This document shows, piece by piece, positions 1-5,155 of a DNA stretch of 5,320 nucleotides; the stretch's first letter is position 1, and every line of letters starts with the position of its first letter. A model generated the notes under the pieces. That model was not told the origin of the DNA. It saw only the letters and a program-made list of their open reading frames with translations, and did not search any database. The translations under genes and the position numbers were made by a program. This DNA is from Nitrospiraceae bacterium. Lineage in GTDB: Bacteria > Nitrospirota_A > Leptospirillia > Leptospirillales > Leptospirillaceae. The DNA lies in assembly GCA_028064945.1 (NCBI GenBank), contig JAPTWQ010000031.1:1-5320 (forward strand), given 5' to 3'.

Positions 1-2
1 GG

Positions 3-422
3 TTTCCGACCTCCAACCTCTTTCTTCTTTACTCTTCCTCAAAATCCATCCGGATTCTTTTGAGGCAAAAGATCTCCCCACTGATCCCTGCGGGAGCGAG
101 TTCCTTGGTTAATTCCACAAACCTACCGTTCTTAAAATGGTTTGATATTCCAAAAGGGACGAGGATAGTGGATAAATTGACTTCCAATCCTCTCCTTCGA
201 ATATCGAGGAATCTCTTCGATAAGTTCATGTCGGACGCTCCGGTTTCATTGGAGGAATTCGACCAGACATTGGGATTGATGGGGGAAATACATCTGAAAG
301 GAAAGAGTCCCCGTAAGGACTCCATGACCTGGGAAGACTTCTATCGGGAAATGGAGCGGAGAGGTCTTCGTCCGGAAGACATTCTGGGAATGATCGACCA
401 TGGAAAGGAGGGGAACAAATGA
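3..422 (+). CDS. Hypothetical protein, first gene of the transfer operon, 5' end missing
   Basis: I do not recognise this protein. The reading frame is open from the left edge to the TGA at 420-422, so the start is probably outside the window. In-frame starts inside it are TTG at 60, GTG at 168 and ATG at 229, and none has a convincing ribosome site. The C-terminal half is hydrophilic and charged, with a likely helix around MTWEDFYREMERRGLRPEDI and the ending DHGKEGNK. No membrane segment or signal peptide is visible. The first ~200 bases are more A+T-rich than the genes downstream, so the N-terminal part is less certain than the C-terminal 64 residues. The stop overlaps the next gene's ATG as ATGA, which implies translational coupling and a role linked to the transfer operon. 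An opposite-strand frame also exists here, but it lacks any supporting context. Confidence 0.6.
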   Translation, partial: FPTSNLFLLYSSSKSIRILLRQKISPLIPAGASSLVNSTNLPFLKWFDIPKGTRIVDKLTSNPLLRISRNLFDKFMSDAPVSLEEFDQTLGLMGEIHLKGKSPRKDSMTWEDFYREMERRGLRPEDILGMIDHGKEGNK

Positions 423-853
423 TGGATCTTCCGCCTCTTCCTGTCCCAGTCGAGTGTGTTCGTGCGGCCGCCGGATACTACCGGCTTCCTCCTCTCGCGC
501 TGGTCGGAATTCTGGAGGCGGAAGGAGGACGGCCAGGTCAGGCAGTTCGGAATGCCGACGGGTCGGAGGACCTGGGCCCCATGCAGATCAACAGCCGGTG
601 GCTGCCCCGCCTCTCCCGGTACGGTCTGACCCGAAAGAAACTTCTCGGGGATTCATGCGCGAACGTCTGGGCGGGGGCCTGGATCCTCGCCCTGGCTGTT
701 TCCCGGGACGGAGATGTCTGGACGGCAATCGGGCACTACCATTCCGGACGGAGGGGCGAAAGCCGGAAATATCGACTCCGGGTGTCGAGGATTCTGTCGA
801 CGTGGCTTGAGTGGGAAGGATCCCGGCAGGGAGGGGGAACCGATGGGCGGTAG
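419..853 (+). CDS. SLT-type lytic transglycosylase of the conjugation machine (VirB1-like)
   Basis: A 144-residue peptidoglycan lytic transglycosylase of the goose-lysozyme-like SLT fold, the class that VirB1, TrbN and IagB belong to. It would cut the glycan strand in the periplasm so the secretion channel can pass. The visible motifs are ILEAEGG (residues 31-37), where Glu35 is the likely catalytic acid; the classic DLGPMQINSRW (51-61); and AIGHYHSG (103-110), matching the C-terminal 'A-x-Y-N/H-S' motif. The length suits a minimal SLT domain with little else. AAGGAGGGG at 405-413 lies about 7 bases before ATG 419, so this start is strong; ATG 422 is a trivial alternative. It overlaps the preceding stop (ATGA) and the next gene's start. 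No signal peptide is visible at the N-terminus (MMDLPPLPVPVECVRAAAGY), which is odd for a periplasmic enzyme. Family call confident; partner system inferred from neighbours. Confidence 0.9.
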   Translation: MMDLPPLPVPVECVRAAAGYYRLPPLALVGILEAEGGRPGQAVRNADGSEDLGPMQINSRWLPRLSRYGLTRKKLLGDSCANVWAGAWILALAVSRDGDVWTAIGHYHSGRRGESRKYRLRVSRILSTWLEWEGSRQGGGTDGR

Positions 854-2033
854 GAAACGAAAACCGGCGCTGGGAGGCGGGCTGGACAGTCTGTTCGGCC
901 CGGATGATCCGTTGGAGAAAAACGACGGTTCCGGGCAGGAGAACCCGGGGCCTGACCAGGAGGCCCCGGGCGGAACGGGCGGGACAGGATTCCCGGGCCC
1001 TCGAATGATAGTAATGGTTCTGGTGGTATTCCTTCTTGGAGGGGCGGTGGAGTTTCTCCTGTCGGAAGTCCGGAGCCGGGTGGGGGTCGGACCTCCAGTG
1101 GCCACCGCAGACGCCTTTCCGCCGTCGCCCCCCTCTTTCCCTCCCGGACAATCCGCTCCTTCCTCGGGCCCGGGTGAACCCGCCGTCCCGGGGAAGGACT
1201 CTCCGGAGAGTTCCGCGGCCGGCTTTACTCCGCCTCCCCCGCCGCAAGCGTTTCACGATACGGCGGTCCGGCAGGCGATCCATCGCCGGTTCCCCACGTC
1301 TCCGGAGGATATCCGTCTCTTGAAAGAGGCCGTGAAGCGGACGCAAAAAGCGGTTCATGGCCCTCCTCCAGAGGGCCGGGCCGTCTCCGTGTCCGTCTCT
1401 CTCGATCCCGGAGCCCAGTTTCCGGTGATCCACCTCGTTCCGGGAATTGCCTCGACCATCACGGTGGTGGATGCCACCGGAGCTCCCTGGCCCATCGAGG
1501 ATGTCATCGTGGGAAACGCCAAGTCCTTTCTTGTCCGCCGGATGAGCGCGACAAACGGCGTGGTGGTCGAACCGCAGAACAATGTGGGATGGACGAGCCT
1601 CTCTCTCGTTCTTCGGGGGAGAGGCACCCCGGCGGTTCTGAAGCTTGTCGACTCGGACACTCTCTCGGACACGCGGGTGACGGCCCGGATCGAAGGCCGG
1701 GGACCCAATGCGGCCACTTCGCTGTTCCGAGAACCCAAGCCGGTCGTTTCAAGCCGGGTGCTGGCGTTTCTGGACGGAATTCCTCCTTCCGAGGCGAGGG
1801 CCGTTCCGGTCAGAGGCACGGAGGACATGGAGGCGTGGCGCGACGGAGACCGCCTGTTCGTGCGGACCCATCTGGACGTGCTGGCCCCCGCCTGGATCGA
1901 GACGGTGTCGGGGCCGAACGGGATGAAATTGTACGTGTTTTCTCCAGTCTCGGTCATCACCGCGGCGGGAGAGGATGGCGAAATGATCACCGTCGAACTG
2001 GGAGAAGGAGACAGCAATGTCCGAAAAGGATGA
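843..2033 (+). CDS. dotH: Type IVB secretion outer-membrane ring protein, DotH/IcmK/TraN family
   Basis: A 396-residue homologue of DotH (IcmK, IncI TraN), which with the lipoproteins DotC and DotD forms the outer-membrane part of the channel. The diagnostic block is at residues 195-224: a hydrophobic IHLVPG, then TITVVDATGAPWPI and VGN, followed by a beta-rich stretch with NNVGW and LRGRGTPAVLKLV (247-269). These match the family's 'PG...vDaTG.PWPI...vGN' core. The N-terminus is unusual. About 54 hydrophilic residues starting MGGRKRKPALGGGLDSLFG precede one membrane segment (55-73, MIVMVLVVFLLGG), then a Pro/Ser-rich linker (84-136). ATG 843 is chosen over the earlier in-frame ATG 714 because GGAGGGGG at 830-837 precedes it and the alternative would lie deep inside the transglycosylase gene. 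It overlaps that gene by 11 bases and the DotG gene by 17. Family assignment is by remembered motif similarity, not by a search. Confidence 0.9.
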   Translation: MGGRKRKPALGGGLDSLFGPDDPLEKNDGSGQENPGPDQEAPGGTGGTGFPGPRMIVMVLVVFLLGGAVEFLLSEVRSRVGVGPPVATADAFPPSPPSFPPGQSAPSSGPGEPAVPGKDSPESSAAGFTPPPPPQAFHDTAVRQAIHRRFPTSPEDIRLLKEAVKRTQKAVHGPPPEGRAVSVSVSLDPGAQFPVIHLVPGIASTITVVDATGAPWPIEDVIVGNAKSFLVRRMSATNGVVVEPQNNVGWTSLSLVLRGRGTPAVLKLVDSDTLSDTRVTARIEGRGPNAATSLFREPKPVVSSRVLAFLDGIPPSEARAVPVRGTEDMEAWRDGDRLFVRTHLDVLAPAWIETVSGPNGMKLYVFSPVSVITAAGEDGEMITVELGEGDSNVRKG

Positions 2034-3405
2034 TGTCGAGGTCATGGGGTCGATCACCGTGCCAGCTTCCCGCAAAAAACGCTTTTCTCTTTCCCGTGTT
2101 CCGAAATGGGTGGGGGTGGGGGCCCTGGTCCTTCTCGTCGCGGGCGGTATTGAACTCGCTCACAAGAAAAGCGGCCCGATCGCGGCTGTCGGAACCGTCG
2201 TTTCCGCTCCTCCGCTTCCGGATCGGAAAGCGGGAGTCTCTTCCAATCCGGAGTACCGTCGGAAGATCGCCTTGTTGAATCAGGAGCGAATCGTTCAGGC
2301 CGAAAAAACGGGCCAGAGCAGCGTTCCGTCGGCGGGAGGCGGTGGGGGCCCCGGTTTGTCGAAAGAGGCTCCTCCGGTGCCTCCGAGCTCGTACCGAACC
2401 ACTCCGTCGGAGGACCCCGAGGCCCTCCGGCAGGCCCGGATAGAAGCGAACCGGAAGGCGGCCGAGACCGCCAACGCTCTCGAACAGGCGGCGGTCGTCA
2501 AGGAGTTCGACGGGATTCTGGCGTCCTGGTCGTCCCGTGGCGCCAATCTGGCCATTCTGGCCGCCCCGAAGGAGGTCACCCCGAAAGGAAGACGTACAAA
2601 CGGGGTTCCCGGAAAATCTTCCGGGAAGGGCGGCCGCGCAAAAGGAGTGGGGAAGGGCATTCCGATCATTCCCGCCGGCAAGATCCTCTATGGAAGGATC
2701 ATCAACGAGCTGAACTCGGACCGTCCCGGACCGGTCCTGGCCCAGGCGGTCGGCGGGAAATTCGATGGAGTGAAGTTTCTGGGAAGCTTTCAGCGGGATC
2801 ACGGAGCTCTCGTGATCAAGTTCGACCGGGTGATCTATCCGGACGGCGAAACGGATTCGATCGGGGCCTATGCCGTGTCTCCGGGATCGAAGCTCCGATC
2901 GGGGCTCGAAACGGACGTGAACAACCATTACCTCTACCGGTACGGATCGCTTCTCGCCTCCGCCTTCATGCAGGGATTCGGGCAGGCGGCGATGTACTCA
3001 GACTCGACGTCGTATCCCTCGGCGATGGGCACTCCGGTCATCGGATTCAACGGAATGACCCTCATGCAGCAGACGGAGATGGGGATGGGCCAGGCGGGAA
3101 TGATGCTGGGCGGGCAGGCGATGAACGCCTTCAACACGCCGCCGACGGTGAAGGTCGCCGCGAACACGCCCGTGGGTCTCATGATTGTGGCGGAAACTGG
3201 GCAGAAAATGCCGAAGGAAACCGCCCCCGCAGGAAACGCTCCTCCGAAACCAGGCCTCGTGAGCGCTCCGGGGTCACAGATGGTCCCCCAGCCCGGGTAT
3301 CCCCAGCCGATGATGGGCGGCGGCTATCCCGGGTACGGCGGTGGGTATGGAGGAAGCCCCTATGGGGGAGGATACGGCATGCCCATGATGCCGATGATGC
3401 CGTGA
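2017..3405 (+). CDS. dotG: Type IVB secretion channel scaffold, DotG/IcmE/TraO family (VirB10-like)
   Basis: A 462-residue DotG (IcmE, IncI TraO) homologue, the VirB10-like subunit spanning inner membrane, periplasm and outer membrane. Order of parts: a short cytoplasmic basic tail; one membrane segment (31-47, WVGVGALVLLVAGGI); a conserved helix around NPEYRRKIALLNQERI (77-92); a Gly/Pro linker and a helical region (134-165); a Lys/Gly-rich linker (190-215); then the conserved C-terminal domain (216-393). That domain has IPAGKILYGRI, NSDRPGPVLAQ, GKFDGVKFLGSFQR, the ETDVNNHYLYRYG motif (298-310) and NTPPTVKVAANTPVGLMI. The length is close to IncI TraO and far shorter than Legionella DotG, which carries a long pentapeptide repeat region. 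An extra tail (about 400-462) is Pro-rich, then Gly/Tyr/Met-rich. AAGGAG at 2005-2010 is 6 bases before ATG 2017, inside the end of dotH, so translation is coupled. Confidence 0.93.
   Translation: MSEKDDVEVMGSITVPASRKKRFSLSRVPKWVGVGALVLLVAGGIELAHKKSGPIAAVGTVVSAPPLPDRKAGVSSNPEYRRKIALLNQERIVQAEKTGQSSVPSAGGGGGPGLSKEAPPVPPSSYRTTPSEDPEALRQARIEANRKAAETANALEQAAVVKEFDGILASWSSRGANLAILAAPKEVTPKGRRTNGVPGKSSGKGGRAKGVGKGIPIIPAGKILYGRIINELNSDRPGPVLAQAVGGKFDGVKFLGSFQRDHGALVIKFDRVIYPDGETDSIGAYAVSPGSKLRSGLETDVNNHYLYRYGSLLASAFMQGFGQAAMYSDSTSYPSAMGTPVIGFNGMTLMQQTEMGMGQAGMMLGGQAMNAFNTPPTVKVAANTPVGLMIVAETGQKMPKETAPAGNAPPKPGLVSAPGSQMVPQPGYPQPMMGGGYPGYGGGYGGSPYGGGYGMPMMPMMP
2606..2627. repeat. Perfect hairpin inside dotG
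   Basis: TTCCCGGAA at 2606-2614 and TTCCGGGAA at 2619-2627 are exact reverse complements around the four-base loop AATC. The stem lies in the Lys/Gly-rich linker of DotG (residues about 197-204, VPGKSSGK), not at a gene end, and no T-run follows. It may be a by-product of the codons chosen for Gly, Lys and Ser, or a messenger structure that pauses translation before the conserved C-terminal domain. Confidence 0.6.
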
Positions 3406-3434
3406 AGAAAAAGTCTGGGAAAGGAGAAAACTCG

Positions 3435-3833
3435 ATGTCGGAAAATCTTTCTATTTTTTCAATCGGGGCGGACAGACAGCTTTTTGTATGTTCAGGCTGG
3501 GCCGATTCCGTGTCGGAATTTTGTAGGACAATTCAAGAGGAGGTCGGCCTCCATGCTTCGGTAAGCTTATGGCCTTATCGCCACGCCGGGTCCACGTTTG
3601 TAGCGTTCGAGGCGGTTGGGAAAGAGGGAGAGGTTGTTATGACGATCATCGAATCTGGTCGCAGTATTCTTCCATCGCTTTCGGCTATTCGCGAATCGGG
3701 CTTCGAATTTGAGTGCGAAGTAATCGATGGCGTGGATGCTTTCTACCTGATTGCCCTATTGTTGAATTCCCTTCAGTTAAACACCTTTTCGGGACCGCCT
3801 GTCTTCTTTGGGCCAAGGACAATCGCCAAATGA
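3435..3833 (+). CDS. Hypothetical protein downstream of dotG
   Basis: A 132-residue protein I do not recognise. The start is ATG 3435 because AAGGAG at 3421-3426 lies 8 bases before it; a GTG at 3402 overlapping the dotG stop is in frame but has no better site. The sequence alternates short beta-like and helical stretches: LSIFSIGADRQLFVCSGW (N-terminal), FVAFEAVGKEGEVVMTIIES (middle), and a hydrophobic helix DAFYLIALLLNSLQL (about 106-120) that reads as buried core rather than a clear membrane segment. No catalytic motif or signal peptide is seen. It lies 29 bases after dotG on the same strand, so it may be read with the operon, but its codons are more A+T-rich than dotH/dotG, which suggests a separate origin. 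Its last 61 bases overlap the 3' end of the opposite-strand gene. Confidence 0.7.
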   Translation: MSENLSIFSIGADRQLFVCSGWADSVSEFCRTIQEEVGLHASVSLWPYRHAGSTFVAFEAVGKEGEVVMTIIESGRSILPSLSAIRESGFEFECEVIDGVDAFYLIALLLNSLQLNTFSGPPVFFGPRTIAK

Positions 3834-4753
3834 CGCATATCCTTTACGACAAGGTTTATGAATTTCTCATTTGGCACTGGTTCAAGTTGACCGAGGGCGT
3901 AAACCGTGAAATACCGAACATTGGGAGCCTGACCGAGGATCGATTCAATATACTTTTTATGGCGATATTTCATCATTGTGTGGGTAGGAATATAGAGATT
4001 CACAGGACATCCATTAATCTTGTCATAAAAATTGAATCTGAATCCGAGACCGTATCGTTTCACAAGATTTGCTCCGCCATAGAGAACTCGATTGCGGGTA
4101 TCCAACGTTGCATGAGAAAGACGCCAGAAGTAGTCGGTCAATCGTATTTTACCGCTATTGACGATCCTCAATTCAAGCCGCCGGCAGTCTTCATAACTCA
4201 AAAGGCTTTTCGCTTCCAGATAAGTTTCGACCAGCCGCTCCAGATCGTTGGTCTTAGTCAGACTCGCCTCATCGGATATTTCAGAGTTTTCTGCTCGTAT
4301 CGAATTCTTTTCCAATTCACCTTGGTCAGGAGACTGAGCATTTTTAAGAGATCTTTCAGCCTTTTGTTGTTGATCGTCCACTCGTGGGTCGAATATGTCA
4401 ATAAAGTCCGTCAATTTTTTTCGAGTTCGCCGCGCGTGGGCGATGTCTTGTTTTTCTCCAGGCAACAGGTCGTCAATATATTCCGATTCCACCGATGGAA
4501 GAACCCATTCGCAATCGGATTGATGTTCATCTTGTAACCGAAAATGAGCAGTCACAAATTTGATAGCCTCTCTGGCACTTTCCCGGTAATTGACTCCCGT
4601 CACTCGGGTGCCCTTTGCTCGACACTTTTCATCGGAACAGAGAAAGTTAAATTTACCGATGGGTGGATCAAGCGAAAGGAATTCGCGCCTCGCCTCACTA
4701 ATAGTTATAGTGCGGTCAAGTTCGACACAATAGGCGCGTGTAATCCTAATCAT
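3773..4753 (-). CDS. Uncharacterised protein with zinc-finger-like N-terminus
   Basis: A 326-residue protein of unknown function. Residues 35-83 hold FLCSDEKC (Cys39, Cys44), AHFRLQDEH (His70, His77) and SDCEW (Cys81). This C-x4-C...H-x6-H-x3-C spacing is compatible with a bound zinc and loosely recalls the CoiA-type zinc ribbon. Residues about 100-170 are a charged, low-complexity linker (Gln, Lys, Glu, Asp, Ser). Residues 170-318 form a second, compact domain with a helix (LERLVETYLEAKSLLSYEDC) and beta-rich stretches (YGLGFRFNFYDK, YFTVYALGQL, LVVKDMRHLAIVL). It has no membrane segment, so it is probably cytoplasmic. ATG 4753 is the first start after an in-frame stop (4774-4772) and has no clear Shine-Dalgarno, so it may depend on translation from the small gene 21 bases upstream. 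A nucleic-acid role is a guess from the zinc motif. The antisense frame looks like a shadow. Confidence 0.8.
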   Translation of the reverse strand: MIRITRAYCVELDRTITISEARREFLSLDPPIGKFNFLCSDEKCRAKGTRVTGVNYRESAREAIKFVTAHFRLQDEHQSDCEWVLPSVESEYIDDLLPGEKQDIAHARRTRKKLTDFIDIFDPRVDDQQQKAERSLKNAQSPDQGELEKNSIRAENSEISDEASLTKTNDLERLVETYLEAKSLLSYEDCRRLELRIVNSGKIRLTDYFWRLSHATLDTRNRVLYGGANLVKRYGLGFRFNFYDKINGCPVNLYIPTHTMMKYRHKKYIESILGQAPNVRYFTVYALGQLEPVPNEKFINLVVKDMRHLAIVLGPKKTGGPEKVFN

Positions 4754-4774
4754 TGGCAGCGTGAGCGGGATTTA

Positions 4775-4936
4775 TCATGGGAAATAGTGCAAAAGGTCGT
4801 GGAACTCTAAAAATGTCATAAATCCTTTACAGCTCGGAGAGTTTATCCATTTGGTTTGGCAATTGTTCACAAGTTTGTCTGAAATCAGATAGGCGATTCC
4901 GAGGCAAAGAATAAGGATCCAGACGCGACTTTTCAT
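4775..4936 (-). CDS. Small membrane-anchored or exported protein, 53 residues
   Basis: A short ORF beginning MKSRVWILILCLGIAYLISD, with two basic residues and then about 15 hydrophobic residues (5-19), typical of a signal anchor or signal peptide. The remainder (20-53) is polar, carries two cysteines (26 and 36) that could form a disulphide outside the cytoplasm, and ends LLHYFP. Cys11 lacks a good lipobox because Leu precedes it. The start has a strong ribosome site: GGAGAG at 4949-4944, 7 bases before the ATG at 4936. The stop is 21 bases before the start of the 326-residue protein on the same strand, so the pair is probably one transcript. Another 51-residue frame overlaps on this strand but lacks these protein-like features. 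The function is unknown; it could be a membrane partner of the downstream protein. Confidence 0.65.
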   Translation of the reverse strand: MKSRVWILILCLGIAYLISDKLVNNCQTKWINSPSCKGFMTFLEFHDLLHYFP

Positions 4937-4950
4937 TTAAGAACTCTCCG
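4835..4950. repeat. Nine-base inverted repeat spanning the small gene's ribosome site
   Basis: CGGAGAGTT at 4835-4843 and AACTCTCCG at 4942-4950 are exact reverse complements, separated by 98 bases. On the minus-strand transcript the 4950-4942 arm contains the whole Shine-Dalgarno (GGAGAG) of the 53-residue gene. The other arm lies inside its coding region, around codons 32-34. Pairing would hide the ribosome site. The match is exact, but nine bases over this distance can arise by chance. Confidence 0.4.
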
Positions 4951-5014
4951 TCGTTTGGATAGATGGGAATAGGTAATTTCATGAAGATCCTATCAGATGA
5001 CAGGAAAGAAAGTC
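4937..5014. other. Divergent intergenic region, boundary of the reverse-strand cassette
   Basis: These 78 bases separate the minus-strand 53-residue gene from the plus-strand 46-residue ORF and must hold any promoter that drives the cassette. The stretch is A+T-rich. A moderate extended -10 promoter is visible for the minus strand, and none for the plus strand. No tRNA end, clear attachment-site repeat or transposon inverted repeat was found here. Confidence 0.45.
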
Positions 5015-5016
5015 AT
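4987..5016 (-). promoter_or_regulatory. Candidate promoter for the minus-strand cassette
   Basis: Read on the minus strand, ATGACT (5016-5011) is followed 18 bases later by TAGGAT (4992-4987), preceded by TG to give an extended -10. Each hexamer matches 4 of 6 bases of the sigma-70 consensus. Initiation would fall near 4980, leaving a leader of about 45 bases that carries the GGAGAG ribosome site of the 53-residue gene. The location between divergent genes fits, but the match is moderate only. Confidence 0.25.
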
Positions 5017-5155
5017 GTCTGGAAATGCGGTTCGCCTTGCCCGCCACTGGGGAAGATTACGGGTACTGGGAGTGAGGGAACTCACAATCTGGGTGTCGAC
5101 GGATGGGTGCAAAACGATCAAGTCGCTCCTTTCAAAGTGGAGGACAACAAAATGA
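5015..5155 (+). CDS. Small basic protein, 46 residues, coupled to the next gene
   Basis: A short ORF beginning MSGNAVRLARHWGRLRVLGV, then RELTIWVSTDGCKTIKSLLSKW and a basic end. The pattern of an Arg-rich helix, a strand 'ELTIWVS' and a helix 'CKTIKSLLSKW' resembles small ribbon-helix-helix or MazE-like antitoxin proteins (compare the 'LR..G.R...IWV' pattern), but it is too short for a firm call. ATG 5015 has a weak AGGAAAG at 5002-5008; ATG 4997 in the same frame would add six residues but has no ribosome site. The stop TGA (5153-5155) overlaps the next gene's ATG (5152) as ATGA, a strong sign of real translation and of coupling. It may be a small DNA-binding regulator of the downstream gene; this is inference. 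Confidence 0.55.
   Translation: MSGNAVRLARHWGRLRVLGVRELTIWVSTDGCKTIKSLLSKWRTTK

Noticed and set aside
177..205. TTGACT followed 17 bases later by AATATC as an internal promoter
   Set aside because: The -10 matches only 3 of 6 bases and the site lies within an open reading frame, so this is likely chance in A+T-rich DNA.
29..325. Minus-strand frame of 98 codons opposite the first gene
   Set aside because: It overlaps a plus-strand frame that is ATGA-coupled to the transglycosylase, and no ribosome site or partner gene was seen. It is not fully excluded, because the region is A+T-rich and the plus-strand start is unknown.
588..1433. Long minus-strand frame opposite the transglycosylase and dotH
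   Set aside because: Its product is Arg/Gly-rich with no domain logic, typical of an antisense frame in GC-rich DNA; the DotH motifs on the plus strand explain the bases.
1987..2928. Long minus-strand frame opposite dotG
   Set aside because: Antisense to clearly recognisable DotG sequence, with Arg-rich composition and no ribosome site noticed.
3713..4537. Plus-strand frame of 274 codons through the cassette
   Set aside because: It mirrors the 326-residue minus-strand gene; its product is a mix of Phe, Arg and Ser without domain structure, while the minus-strand protein has a coherent zinc site and a second domain.
4827..4982. Minus-strand 51-codon frame starting MKLPIPIYPNDG, with a weak AGGA before it
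   Set aside because: It overlaps the 53-residue ORF in another frame. The latter has the stronger GGAGAG site, a signal-anchor-like N-terminus and closer spacing to the next gene. It could still act as a leader peptide.
3405..5155. Direct repeats or attachment sites flanking the A+T-rich segment
   Set aside because: Similar stretches around ATGTCGGAAA (3435) and ATGTCTGGAAA (5015) are imperfect and coincide with gene starts. No tRNA fragment, transposase or exact flanking repeat was found.
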